A DNA stretch of 64,000 bases from Amarolinea aalborgensis (lineage in GTDB: Bacteria > Chloroflexota > Anaerolineae > SSC4 > Amarolineaceae): contig NZ_UETR01000001.1 of NCBI RefSeq assembly GCF_900491745.1, positions 62,001 to 126,000 of the forward strand. Direction: 5' to 3'. Shown one piece after another: positions 8,349-16,673 of this stretch. The position numbers were made by a program, and so were the translations under genes. Every line of letters starts with the position of its first letter. Within the stretch, counting starts at the first letter, position 1. The notes under the pieces are model-generated. The model saw only the letters and a list, made by a program, of their open reading frames with translations. It made no database searches and had not been told where the DNA came from.

Positions 8349-8768
8349 CTACCAGGCGATCAGCCGCAGCGGGGTGACCTGGATCAGCCGGCTGTAGCTG
8401 GCCGTCATGGTCTCAAGGGTCCAGCCCATTTGCGTGATGGACTTTTCGTACTTGGCCGCGTAGGCCGGCAGGACGCTGGCCCCGTCCCTGGTTGCGCCGA
8501 TCGTGGCCGTGCCTTCGAGAATGGCGATATCGCCCCCTTCGTCGGCCGCCTCCAGCGCCAGGGTGACGGCCGGGTTCGCCCGCAGATTGCGCAGCTTCTG
8601 CGCCTGGGGTTGGCTGAAGATGAAAATGGCCGCGCCGTCCCAGAGAAACCACACGGGGACCAGGTGCGGACGACCGTCCGGGCGCACGCTGCTCAGCCAG
8701 ATGATCGGCTCCGCGCGCAGACGTTGGACGACGTGGTTATATTTGGGGTGGGTCGGGTCGAGTGGCAT
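8349..8768 (-). CDS. PPOX-class flavin/F420-dependent oxidoreductase
   Basis: The 139-aa protein is a split-barrel member of the pyridoxamine 5'-phosphate oxidase (PPOX) superfamily. The pattern IIWLSSVRPDGRPHLVPVWFLWDG, then FSQPQAQKLRNLRANPAVTLALE, corresponds to the Rv3369/TIGR03667-like group that binds F420 or a flavin. The ATG at 8768 is chosen because AAGGAGAC lies directly upstream of it, while the longer frame to 8870 has no such site. It converges with the TetR gene, 50 bp away. Confidence 0.83.
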   Translation of the reverse strand: MPLDPTHPKYNHVVQRLRAEPIIWLSSVRPDGRPHLVPVWFLWDGAAIFIFSQPQAQKLRNLRANPAVTLALEAADEGGDIAILEGTATIGATRDGASVLPAYAAKYEKSITQMGWTLETMTASYSRLIQVTPLRLIAW

Positions 8769-8882
8769 GAAAGTCTCCTTGGATGTCTTGCCCCAGGGCT
8801 GTGGGCAGGTCGTTGGTCTTGGGGTCGCAGCGATGATAGGGGTCGAAGATAGCCTGAACGATGGGCGCACGGGTGCCCGGGG

Positions 8883-9113
8883 TTAGAAATCAGGTTCGAT
8901 ACCAAGTTCGCGAGCGAGACTCTCCAACTGCCACCGCAGTGCCTTGGCCTCCTTTTCAACCTCGCGAAATTGCCAGATCTCTGGAGACCGCGAGTTCTTC
9001 CTCCGGCGGGTTGGACGCTCTGCAGTGATTCTTTTGGCCCTTTCCCACACTGGCCTGGCGGCTTCGTACTCGGCCTGCGTTTCCTTACTATCATCAATAG
9101 ATCCGCTTGCCAT
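8883..9113 (-). CDS. Small charged hypothetical protein
   Basis: This 76-aa protein starts at an ATG 7 bp after the stop of the TPR/zinc-ribbon gene, so the two are probably co-transcribed. It is rich in Glu, Arg and Lys. A basic centre (RPTRRRKNSR) is followed by a helix with coiled-coil character (WQFREVEKEAKALRWQLESL). I do not recognise a family. Confidence 0.5.
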   Translation of the reverse strand: MASGSIDDSKETQAEYEAARPVWERAKRITAERPTRRRKNSRSPEIWQFREVEKEAKALRWQLESLARELGIEPDF

Positions 9114-9120
9114 GGTCTTA

Positions 9121-10788
9121 CTACTCCACTTTTGGAATACGTTGGCTGATGAGTTCGTTCCATGCGGCAAGATCGTGCAACCCCATGTGATCGCCAAGGG
9201 TCTTGTACTTGTCATCCAAGTATCTGCAATCGCCGCATTTGGATAAGCCCCGAGCTTTGTCCACCAGAGACAAGGGTTCCCCGCAGTCTACACAGCGTCC
9301 CCGCCGGCCCCATTCCACCGATTGAGCGATTACTGCCTGTTTGAGTTCCTGCGCCTTCTGCGAGACTTCGATGTACTTCTTGTTTAGCTCGTGGTACTCC
9401 CGCAGTTTCTCTGCCCGTTGACGATCTGCTGCCACCTTCTCCGTCAATTGCTTGCCGAGCGCGGACAGGGCAGTTTGGGCTTTCGCACACTCATTGAGGT
9501 CGCCGCTGCGAATCGTTCCGGTCAACTGGTTCAGTTCATCTGTGAATCGGTTGCGCCAGTCGAGATCGCTGACCGCGTTCTGAGCTTGGCCTGCTAACCG
9601 GTTGACTTCAGCCAGCAGCTTGCTGCGCGCCGCGGCCAGTTCGTCGAGCCGTAAGGCATCCACTATTCGCTGCACGTTCGCTAACTGCGCCAACGCGTCC
9701 TGACAGGCGAAAAGCGTTCCCTGGTTGCACAGGCTGGCCATCTGCGCCAGGCTGCTCTCGATCTGGCCGCGCTGCGGTGCAGGGAGGGTGTGGCCTTCGA
9801 TCCGGGCACGGATCGCCTGCATGCCATCCTCAGCCTTGCGCCTGGCATTGGCGGTCAGGCGTTGGAGAAGCGTCTGAACGGCAGTCTCAGCCCGTGCGAA
9901 GTCGGGGTCCACACGGGCTTTCACGGCGTAGTTTCGATCCCGCGTGACTGCTTGTTCCAGCGCTGACGCCACGATCTCGCCCTTGCCCGCCGCGGCCGCA
10001 AATTTCGCCAGGTTATACCACGCCTCAGCAAGGGTTGGGTCAAGGGTCACAGCCCGCCGCCCGTTCTCCACGGCGGCGGCGTCATCGCGCAACATGTAGC
10101 CGACGAAACCGGCATACATGTAACCCAGCGCGGCGTGATAGGCGGACTTCGGGGTGGCGTATTTGCCGGCCTTGAGATAGTAGTCGCGTGCTGCGGGCAG
10201 GTTGGGCGGCTGCTGCTGGTAGAGGTGGATGTTGCCGATGGAAAAATGGATGGAGAAGTCCTGGTAGTTCTTGCGCTCTGACTCTAAAAAGTCGTTCAGG
10301 GATTCCTCGTACCAACCCTGCTGATAGGCAAATTCCGCCCGTCGGCGCAGTTCTTTGGCTTGTGCATCCAGGGGAGCTTGCAACGCGTCGAGGATGCCTT
10401 TCAGCGTATCGCTCTGCGTCTCCAGCTTCCAGACCATTTGGCCCATCCACCAGTCGAAGCTGGCTTGCAGCGCCTGGACGCCGGCGCCAAGCTTGTCCAT
10501 CTGGCGCGCGGTTGCGCCGAAACCGTTTTGGACGACCTGGCCCAGAACCTGCTGCGTGGCGATCAGCTTGCCGAACCCCTGGTCCAATTGGAACGACATC
10601 CCACGTTGGTTCTCAGCCACAGATTGCAGGCTCTGAATCTGCTCCTCGTGCCGGTTGGCAGCCACGATGGAGTTGACGACATCCTGAAAGATCAACTGGG
10701 GCGTTCGTCGTTCGAGCGCGGCAACGATGTGATCGGTTGATTCTCGTAGGGCGAGGTAGTTGCCCCAATCTTGGTCGCGTTGGTACAT
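9121..10788 (-). CDS. TPR and coiled-coil protein with C-terminal zinc ribbon
   Basis: The 555-aa protein is not a member of a family I can name. From an ATG at 10788 (AAGGAC upstream) it has an N-terminal helical and coiled-coil part (to about 165). Next come TPR-like repeats (about 165-310, e.g. RRAEFAYQQGWYEESLNDFLE and RRAVTLDPTLAEAWYNLAKFA), a long helical region, and a C-terminal zinc ribbon of two CxxC pairs (CVDCGEPL and KCGDCR, about 495-520). No enzyme motif, signal peptide or membrane helix is seen. It belongs to an accessory cluster with DUF2442 and DUF4160 genes and is followed by the small gene at 8883. The frame also extends to 10830, overlapping DUF2442. Confidence 0.75.
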   Translation of the reverse strand: MYQRDQDWGNYLALRESTDHIVAALERRTPQLIFQDVVNSIVAANRHEEQIQSLQSVAENQRGMSFQLDQGFGKLIATQQVLGQVVQNGFGATARQMDKLGAGVQALQASFDWWMGQMVWKLETQSDTLKGILDALQAPLDAQAKELRRRAEFAYQQGWYEESLNDFLESERKNYQDFSIHFSIGNIHLYQQQPPNLPAARDYYLKAGKYATPKSAYHAALGYMYAGFVGYMLRDDAAAVENGRRAVTLDPTLAEAWYNLAKFAAAAGKGEIVASALEQAVTRDRNYAVKARVDPDFARAETAVQTLLQRLTANARRKAEDGMQAIRARIEGHTLPAPQRGQIESSLAQMASLCNQGTLFACQDALAQLANVQRIVDALRLDELAAARSKLLAEVNRLAGQAQNAVSDLDWRNRFTDELNQLTGTIRSGDLNECAKAQTALSALGKQLTEKVAADRQRAEKLREYHELNKKYIEVSQKAQELKQAVIAQSVEWGRRGRCVDCGEPLSLVDKARGLSKCGDCRYLDDKYKTLGDHMGLHDLAAWNELISQRIPKVE

Positions 10789-10822
10789 TCGATAGTCCTT
10801 ACATCGCAACGTCAGTACTGTG

Positions 10823-11125
10823 TCAAGCATGCGCCTGACGTGCGCCTAGCCAGCGCTTGAGTGACTGGGGGTTTTCACCACTTTGTCGTCCCGCCAGTAA
10901 CCCTTCCACGCCGATATGCTCATCCAGATCAGGCCATTCGATCGCATAGCCATCTCCCAGGAGTTGCCAATTCTGTCGTTCCACGTCAGAAGCATGGAAC
11001 AAACGAGGGTACCAGGACAGGGGCACATGCATCCGGCGACCGTCGGCTAGATCCACGGTTAGGTCATCATCTGTCACGGTGACTTCCACGGCGACAGGGT
11101 CCATCTCAAGCACTAAAGTACTCAT
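10823..11125 (-). CDS. DUF2442-domain protein
   Basis: The 100-aa protein has the DUF2442 pattern: a strand VEVTVTDDDLTVDLADGRRMHVPL, then SWYPRLFHAS, and WQLLGDGYAIEWPDLDEHIGVEGLLAG. Its ATG lies inside the last codons of the DUF4160 gene (the junction encoding AWHEYF), a 20-bp overlap. DUF4160-DUF2442 pairs recur in bacterial genomes and are suspected toxin-antitoxin-like units, but no function is established. The C-terminal 30 residues (from SGENPQSLKRWL) are basic. Confidence 0.85.
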   Translation of the reverse strand: MSTLVLEMDPVAVEVTVTDDDLTVDLADGRRMHVPLSWYPRLFHASDVERQNWQLLGDGYAIEWPDLDEHIGVEGLLAGRQSGENPQSLKRWLGARQAHA

Positions 11126-11342
11126 GCCACGCCTCCAAGAGATTTTGCTCATGCTTTGCCACGAGACGCGCGATGCGGTTCAGTTCATGCCCGGGGAAGC
11201 CGCGATTCTTGGCCGGTACAACTGGATCAAGCCAGAACTTGGCGATTCGCCGCTCGCGTTTCACGTGAATGTGAGGCGGCTCGCCCTTATCGGAACTGAA
11301 GAAAATGAAGCTATAAGGACCATCTTCAAGTACAGTGGGCAT
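11106..11342 (-). CDS. DUF4160-domain protein
   Basis: The 78-aa protein matches DUF4160: MPTVLEDGPYSFIFFSSD, then EPPHIHVKRERRIAKFWLDP and the C-terminal GFPGHELNRIARLVAKHE with LLEAWHEYF. The PPHIHV segment holds the paired His of the family. It overlaps the DUF2442 start codon by 20 bp, and a second antitoxin-like gene lies 12 bp upstream. The biochemical role is unknown. Confidence 0.85.
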   Translation of the reverse strand: MPTVLEDGPYSFIFFSSDKGEPPHIHVKRERRIAKFWLDPVVPAKNRGFPGHELNRIARLVAKHEQNLLEAWHEYFSA

Positions 11343-11354
11343 AGTATTTCCGTC

Positions 11355-11552
11355 TTAGGTGTCCTTGCCATTATCAATGTTCTTGATTGCTTGCAACAGC
11401 CGCCTGCGGTTCGGTTCCGACCGCAGCAAATACGCGGTCTCGTCTACTTCGGTGACCGTGATCTCCACTTCCCTGTCCTTGAAGAGCGCTTGCAGGGCTT
11501 CGATGAACTGTTCATTCAATTCATTGATATTCAGGCGATAGACAGTAACCAC
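11355..11552 (-). CDS. Small antitoxin-like protein
   Basis: This 65-aa protein starts at a GTG behind AGGAG. Its C-terminal half contains ETAYLLRSEPNRRRLLQAI, nearly the same segment as ETAYLLRSPKNAERLLAAL in the YefM antitoxin of this window. The N-terminal half (VYRLNINELNEQFIEALQALF) differs from the YefM DNA-binding fold. This suggests an antitoxin tail joined to another head, or a YefM-related orphan. The next gene downstream, 12 bp away, is DUF4160 instead of a YoeB toxin. Confidence 0.6.
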   Translation of the reverse strand: MVTVYRLNINELNEQFIEALQALFKDREVEITVTEVDETAYLLRSEPNRRRLLQAIKNIDNGKDT

Positions 11553-11669
11553 GTTGCCAGACTCCTTTCAAACACCCACGAACTCACCAGAACCAGCACC
11601 ATTGCGCGCACCAGGTCATTGTACATCGATGCCGCATCGCTGCCACACACGTGAGATTATGTTGGGTCG

Positions 11670-11930
11670 CTAGGCTGACGCTGTCTCCATTTGCTGCTTC
11701 TTTGGAAGCTTGGCCATCTGCAAAACCAATCGCAAAGCCTCGTTGACTGCTTTATCCGTTGGAAACGCCTCGACTACATCAGACGCAAGCAGGACGACGT
11801 TCTTGCCCGCGCGCCGCCCAGGCGCGAACCTTCCCTTCGGGACGATTGTCATCCTGCTCAAATCGTACTCGCTACGCAATTCATAGTCATTGGGATCATT
11901 CCCCACGATTATTGCCTCCGCAGTACTCAT
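11670..11930 (-). CDS. Small hypothetical protein, antitoxin-like
   Basis: The 86-aa protein (ATG at 11930) has a short acidic head (NDPNDYELRSEYDLSRMT), a basic middle (GRFAPGRRAGKNVVLLASDV) and a helical tail (DKAVNEALRLVLQMA). I do not recognise the family; size and charge pattern are antitoxin-like. The 19 nt around its start codon (11922-11940) are identical to the DUF4160-DUF2442 junction at 11117-11135. Upstream, the other frame reads only the last residues of a DUF4160 protein (IEAWHEY) before a stop, so it sits where a DUF2442 gene would be expected. Confidence 0.6.
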   Translation of the reverse strand: MSTAEAIIVGNDPNDYELRSEYDLSRMTIVPKGRFAPGRRAGKNVVLLASDVVEAFPTDKAVNEALRLVLQMAKLPKKQQMETASA

Positions 11931-12032
11931 GCCACGCCTCAATTGTACATCAACGCAACATCACCGCCAAAGATGGCAGCCAGGAGTTCAAAAGCTGAAT
12001 TTAGAATTGTTGCCACTTGGGCGGTCTGCGCC

Positions 12033-13010
12033 TCAGCGCCCGCTGACCACTTCCAGCACGCGCAGGAAGTTCAGCCCGAGCACCTTGCGGATGGTGGTTT
12101 CGTCATGCCCGCGCGCGACCATGCCCGCGGTGATGGCAGGGTAATGGCTGGCATCTTCGATGCCCCGCGGCGCAAAGCGAATGCCGTCGAAATCGGAGCC
12201 GATCATGACATGGTCCGGGCCGGCCACGCGAATCAGGTAGTCGAGCTGATCGAGCACATGCCCCAGGGTGGCATTCTCCTCCGGCGAAGTCAGGAAGATC
12301 GGCACGAAGGTCGCGCCAATCAAGCCGCCTTTGGCCGCGATGGCTTCGATCTGCGCATCCGTCAGGTTGCGAAAATGGTCGCACAGGGCGGCCGCATTGC
12401 TGTGCGAGGCGATGACCGGCTGTTGGCTGACCGCCAGCACATGGGTCAGGCCGGCCGGCGACAGGTGGGAAACATCAATCATCATGCCGATGCGGTTGCA
12501 CTCTTCGACGACGCGCACCCCGAACGGAGTCAAGCCCCGCGTGCCTGAATCGTGCACGCCATCGGCCACCTCGTTGCGGTAATTCCAGGTCAACCCGAGG
12601 ACGCGCACGCCCAGGCGGTGGAAACAGCGCAGCACCTCCAGGCTGCCGGCCAGGGCCTCGGCGCCTTCCAAACCGAGCAGGCCGGCGATCTGACCGCTGG
12701 CTTTGGCCTGGCGAATGTCGGCTGCGCCGGTTGCCAGCAGCAGATCGCTGGCGTCAGTCGCCAATGCCTCGTGCAAGGCATCCAGGCGCTGCAAGGCGTG
12801 GCGGGTGGCGCCGCTGTGATACTCACTGACCGGTACGAAACAGGCGAAGACCTGCGCGGTGACGCCGCCGGCGCGCAGACGGGGCAGATCCACGTGCCCG
12901 CTGGCGGCACGCTCGTGCAGGCGCCGCGCGCCGGCCAGCACATCGCCCAGGGTGTCGCAGTGACCATCGCAGACGATGGCGTCGAAGTGAAGTTCATGCG
13001 ATGTCAGCAT
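12033..13010 (-). CDS. Membrane dipeptidase (peptidase family M19)
   Basis: The 325-aa protein matches renal-dipeptidase-like zinc peptidases that cleave dipeptides, including some with D-residues. The metal and active-site motifs are in order: DGHCDT near the N-terminus, GLEGAE around 113, LTWNYRNEVADG, IDVSHLSPAG, VIASHSNAAALCDH and MIGSDFDGIRF. No signal peptide is visible, so the enzyme is probably cytoplasmic despite the family name. AAGGAGGT precedes the ATG at 13010. It stands between the accessory cluster and the Pmp3 gene with a terminator on its upstream side. Confidence 0.93.
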   Translation of the reverse strand: MLTSHELHFDAIVCDGHCDTLGDVLAGARRLHERAASGHVDLPRLRAGGVTAQVFACFVPVSEYHSGATRHALQRLDALHEALATDASDLLLATGAADIRQAKASGQIAGLLGLEGAEALAGSLEVLRCFHRLGVRVLGLTWNYRNEVADGVHDSGTRGLTPFGVRVVEECNRIGMMIDVSHLSPAGLTHVLAVSQQPVIASHSNAAALCDHFRNLTDAQIEAIAAKGGLIGATFVPIFLTSPEENATLGHVLDQLDYLIRVAGPDHVMIGSDFDGIRFAPRGIEDASHYPAITAGMVARGHDETTIRKVLGLNFLRVLEVVSGR

Positions 13011-13050
13011 GAATCAGACCTCCTTGAGGTGGAATCAGCGCACGGCGAGC

Positions 13051-13087
13051 AAAAAAAGAGTTGGCAATTTTTTACCATTGCCAACTC
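13051..13087 (-). terminator. Rho-independent terminator of the Pmp3 gene
   Basis: A perfect 10-bp inverted repeat (13058-13067 and 13078-13087, GAGTTGGCAA/TTGCCAACTC) is followed on the minus strand by a run of seven T (13051-13057). It lies 22 bp after the stop codon of the 50-aa membrane protein. Confidence 0.85.
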
Positions 13088-13108
13088 CAACTTGCCAACT
13101 CCGCTTGC

Positions 13109-13261
13109 TTACGACTGTGAGTTGACGACCAGGGCGCCGATGACACCGGGCACCCAACCCACGAGCGTCAGCAGTGTTACCACGATGATGGTGCCACACC
13201 CTTTATCAAGGACCGCCAGCGGCGGCAACAAAATACACAACAAGGCACGTCCGCAACCCAT
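13109..13261 (-). CDS. YqaE/Pmp3-family membrane protein
   Basis: This 50-aa gene is too short for usual ORF cut-offs. The protein starts MGCGRALLCILLPPLAVL and has two membrane helices (about 5-19 and 24-45) joined by DKGCGT. The second helix carries the family pattern LLTLVGWVPGVIGAL (compare LTLLGWIPGVIHA in Pmp3/YqaE proteins). Family members are plasma-membrane proteolipids tied to membrane potential and stress. AAGGAGTG lies at good distance before the ATG, and a strong terminator follows the gene. Confidence 0.9.
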   Translation of the reverse strand: MGCGRALLCILLPPLAVLDKGCGTIIVVTLLTLVGWVPGVIGALVVNSQS

Positions 13262-13401
13262 AGGTTACACTCCTTCTTTGAAGCCATCAGGCTTAAGCGC
13301 TGTGTGATTGTGATGGATGCGCTGCTTTCGCAGACCCATCACGCCTAGCAATACGCATGAGCGGGTCAAGAGTTGCAGGTAGCCGCGCGACAGTCGCCGA
13401 C

Positions 13402-15738
13402 TCAGACGATGGCGCCCTTGAAAACCACGCCGCGCTCGGTCAACAGGGCCCGCAGGCGCTCCTCATTTTCACTGTCAACCACCGCCAGGGCGCGCGACGG
13501 ATCAGCGGTGACAAAACGCGTCAGCAAGGGGCTAATGTCCGGGTCCTCGAGCAGCTCATCCAAGATTCTGTTGGCTTCGAACTGCACAAGCGTCAAAGTC
13601 TGGATGCGCGCTTTGCCGAAGTGCCCGGCCCAAGCCTTGATCTTCAAATCGAAACGCGGCGGCAGGGAACCAATGCTCAGCGCACGCAGGGCATCCAGGA
13701 TCGAAGTGGCGGTCCAGCCGTTGTCAATCGCATGGCGGACTGCGGCCTCGGTGACTTGCCAGATGCCGGCGGTATTCTGCTCGCAAAATGGCTCGATCTG
13801 CGCCATTTGATGAATACTAGGCAAGCGGCGGCGAAAGGTGATGACGCCATCAGGCGCCAGGGTGAGCGACGGCGAGGCTGTCGCAAGGTCTGTGCGCGTG
13901 CGCGTGGGCAACTGGCCGATCAGCAACAGCGCCTTGTAAACGGCATCCACTTGGGCGGCGCCGGCCTTGAGCAGCGCCACATCTGCGCCAGGCCGACTGG
14001 AGACTGCATTGGCGATCGTTTCTTCGCGCATGACCTCGTCCAGCAAGGATGGTTGGGCGGCTTGCAGCAGCGCGACGTGGGTTCGCACCACAACGCGCTC
14101 CATCATCGTCGCCCATTCGCGCAGGTCGCGCTCTACATTCTGCGGCAGCGGCGTGCTGCTGGTTACGCTTAAGAACTCGATGATCCGCGGCACATGCCAG
14201 CCCCGCCGGCTGCCTCGATAGACTGACTGACGCGTGATGCGGTAGTGCACGGCGCGCTCGGCGCTGAGGCGTTCGCAGAATTGATCGAGCGCCGCCAGCA
14301 CGACGTCCGACACAGGATCGAGCGCGAACACATCGAAGTTGGGCTGCACGATGACGCGGCCGCTGTCGGTGCTGATTTGCGGCATGGGGCCTTTGGCAAG
14401 CAGCCAGCGACCCATGTCGGTAAGCCGATAGACGATGAATCCAGGGGGCGGTTGCGCCACATTGTCGCTGTTGGGTGTGTCTGGCCCATAGCCTAAATCA
14501 ACCAGGCCCAGCCAGTACAGCCCCTCGCGCACCACGGTCAATGCAAACTCAGCATCAATACGATACCAGCCGGCATCCTCATCGAAGATGCGGTCAAACA
14601 CCCAGCCGTACGGATTCGTCACATACGGATTGCTGGATGAGCCATAAACGTAAATCCGTTGTTGGGGTTGGCGACGGCGGCCGCGAGGGAGGAGAAACTC
14701 AAAGTCCTGATTGTGCAAGCGATCCACGAGGGTGTCGGCCAACACCCAATCATCAGAAGGCAGCTGCGACACGTGACGCAGCACTGTCTCGCGTGCGCTC
14801 ACCACCCCAGCGTGCGCCAGCGCGATCGGCGTGTCGTTTGCGCGCAGCGCCACGTTAGTCAAGCCGAAAATCTCGTTCCAAAAGCGGCCCTTGCGCCACA
14901 AGTCGAAACAGCGCTTGACTCGCGCCGTGGCCTCCATGCCCAGGAAGGCGGCTTGTTCGTTAGCCAGCACCTGGTTGCGCCGATGGCTGAGCATTTCCAG
15001 TTCTTGTAGTAAACGACGCAAAAAGAAGAGCCGCCGCGCGTCCTTCTCACCTTGGCCCACGCCAAGCGTCGTTTTCACCAGCAGCGCGTCATTGATGGTG
15101 CGCAAGTCCGACTTTCGCACCCAAAGGGCCTGGGTAGGCGTCAATGGCTTCTCACGCAGATAACTCCAGTACAGGTAGAGGTCGCGCTGAAATACCCGCG
15201 CGGAGCCTTCGCGTGTTGTTTGAATCTGCAGTGCGCGGGGTTTGGCTTCAGGCGGCGGCGGCAGATGTCGGCGCGTCTCTGCCGGAATCCACAGCACCGC
15301 GCCTGGCTCCAAATCAACCAGGCTGCTGCTGCTGATGCGCGCGCTCAACGTGACAGGCTCGCGGGTGAGAACCAGGCCGCGCTCCATCAGCTTGCTGATG
15401 ATGGCTTCGAAGGTATTATCAGGCGGCGGCGCGTAGCGCCCAAACCCTGCCGCATTCGGCGAATCGGTCACCAGCCCCGCGCGCACCAACTCCTGCTTCA
15501 GCCCCGCGCTGCGCACTTCGCCATCAACCGCTTGTAGGCGTTGCAGGACGGCGATCTCCCGGCTGTTGAGACGCGCCCACGCCCGCGCGACGACCTCCGT
15601 GGTGCCCAATTGGTGCGCAAGCGCATTCACCAGGGTCTCTTTGCGCCGGTCGGGCACGTCAATTTCGGCCGCGCGCGCCATCCTCGCCAGTACATGGATC
15701 TTGTAGTTGTTGAGGGCTTCGGGCAGGGTGAGAAGCAT
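13402..15738 (-). CDS. Helicase-associated domain protein (partner of XPB-like helicase)
   Basis: The 778-aa protein has no helicase motifs. Its N-terminal half is winged-helix-like (LNSREIAVLQRLQAVDGEV; TFEAIISKLMERGLVLTRE). Its C-terminal part (about 440-740, from GRVIVQPNFDVFALDP through YRITRQSVYRG) matches the XPB-associated helicase C-terminal domain (Helicase_C_3) found in actinobacterial proteins encoded next to XPB. The motif IIVQPNFDV-like with conserved Pro-Asn-Phe is typical. It is the third gene of an operon with the XPB helicase and the SWIM protein, 17 bp after the latter, and may form one repair or transcription-linked complex with them. Confidence 0.82.
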   Translation of the reverse strand: MLLTLPEALNNYKIHVLARMARAAEIDVPDRRKETLVNALAHQLGTTEVVARAWARLNSREIAVLQRLQAVDGEVRSAGLKQELVRAGLVTDSPNAAGFGRYAPPPDNTFEAIISKLMERGLVLTREPVTLSARISSSSLVDLEPGAVLWIPAETRRHLPPPPEAKPRALQIQTTREGSARVFQRDLYLYWSYLREKPLTPTQALWVRKSDLRTINDALLVKTTLGVGQGEKDARRLFFLRRLLQELEMLSHRRNQVLANEQAAFLGMEATARVKRCFDLWRKGRFWNEIFGLTNVALRANDTPIALAHAGVVSARETVLRHVSQLPSDDWVLADTLVDRLHNQDFEFLLPRGRRRQPQQRIYVYGSSSNPYVTNPYGWVFDRIFDEDAGWYRIDAEFALTVVREGLYWLGLVDLGYGPDTPNSDNVAQPPPGFIVYRLTDMGRWLLAKGPMPQISTDSGRVIVQPNFDVFALDPVSDVVLAALDQFCERLSAERAVHYRITRQSVYRGSRRGWHVPRIIEFLSVTSSTPLPQNVERDLREWATMMERVVVRTHVALLQAAQPSLLDEVMREETIANAVSSRPGADVALLKAGAAQVDAVYKALLLIGQLPTRTRTDLATASPSLTLAPDGVITFRRRLPSIHQMAQIEPFCEQNTAGIWQVTEAAVRHAIDNGWTATSILDALRALSIGSLPPRFDLKIKAWAGHFGKARIQTLTLVQFEANRILDELLEDPDISPLLTRFVTADPSRALAVVDSENEERLRALLTERGVVFKGAIV

Positions 15739-15755
15739 AGTTCGTCCTGTAGTTT

Positions 15756-16673
15756 CTACGGCTCGACTTTGGGCATGAAGCCGCGCCGCTCCATCTCAGC
15801 GACCAGGTCATTGACATGCCGCGGATGGATGGCCGCCAGGCGCGGTGAGAAGATGTGCAACAAATAGCGACGGATGCCGCCGCCGCGCAGCAACTCTTGC
15901 AGGACAAAGTCGTCGGCAAACTCCACCACTGATAAATGGTCATACAGGTGCAAGTTGTCATACGCTGCGGCCCAGCCCTGGAGACGCTCGTGCACCGCCT
16001 CTGGCAGCGGCTCCCCGTTCGCTTCCGCCAAAATAGACTCGATCTCTTCCAGGGTCAGCCCAGACTCCAGGGCGTTTTGCATGCCCATGCCCGTGAGCCG
16101 GAGGCTGCCTTGCCCACTGTTGGCAATGCGCGATTCCCCGAATGCGTCCACTAATCGCCTGAGCGTAGCCGAGGCTTCGTTGTGGCGGATGTGGAGCACG
16201 AGGTCTGACGAAATGCGCAGCGGCGACCTGCCAGGGTTTGGCGGCTCAGACGTGTCGGCCAGCCGCGGTTTGGGGTCAGCCGTCACAGGCGCCGTGTTGA
16301 CAACAAGAAACGCTGGGACCGTTGCGATGATGGGCGTGTCGCTTTCAGCCATGCTGAAGCTGTGCGGGTTCTGCAGCCACCCTTGCAGCACGGCGGCGGC
16401 ATGTTCGCAGTTCTGCGCGGCAAAGGGGCAATTGCACTGCCAGGCGCATTCCCCCTGGTGCACGCAGGTAATGACCACATGATAATGACGCACCGGGCTG
16501 CGCCGCACATCGGCTTCCAGGATCAACCCATTGGGCGTCCTGGTCAAGCGGCCATTGAACACGCCCTCCGTGATCAGGTAATTGCGCCCTTGCGCCAGCG
16601 CCGATTCCGAGAAGCGCTGCAGGAGCGCAGGCCCAGGTGCGCTGCCATCACCGATGTCAACCTGGCTAGGCAT
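15756..16673 (-). CDS. SWIM zinc-finger protein
   Basis: Read from the ATG at 16673 the protein has about 305 aa. A SWIM zinc finger (CxCx-n-CxH) is seen at about 79-92 as WQCNCPFAAQNCEHAAAVL, within a strand-rich domain starting YLITEGVFNGRLTR. A Pro-rich linker and a helical C-terminal half follow. SWIM fingers bind DNA or proteins. The ATG overlaps the XPB stop codon (ATGCCTAG, 8 nt), so translation is coupled. The frame is also open back to 16721 inside the XPB gene, but the coupled ATG is more likely. Confidence 0.85.
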   Translation of the reverse strand: MPSQVDIGDGSAPGPALLQRFSESALAQGRNYLITEGVFNGRLTRTPNGLILEADVRRSPVRHYHVVITCVHQGECAWQCNCPFAAQNCEHAAAVLQGWLQNPHSFSMAESDTPIIATVPAFLVVNTAPVTADPKPRLADTSEPPNPGRSPLRISSDLVLHIRHNEASATLRRLVDAFGESRIANSGQGSLRLTGMGMQNALESGLTLEEIESILAEANGEPLPEAVHERLQGWAAAYDNLHLYDHLSVVEFADDFVLQELLRGGGIRRYLLHIFSPRLAAIHPRHVNDLVAEMERRGFMPKVEP

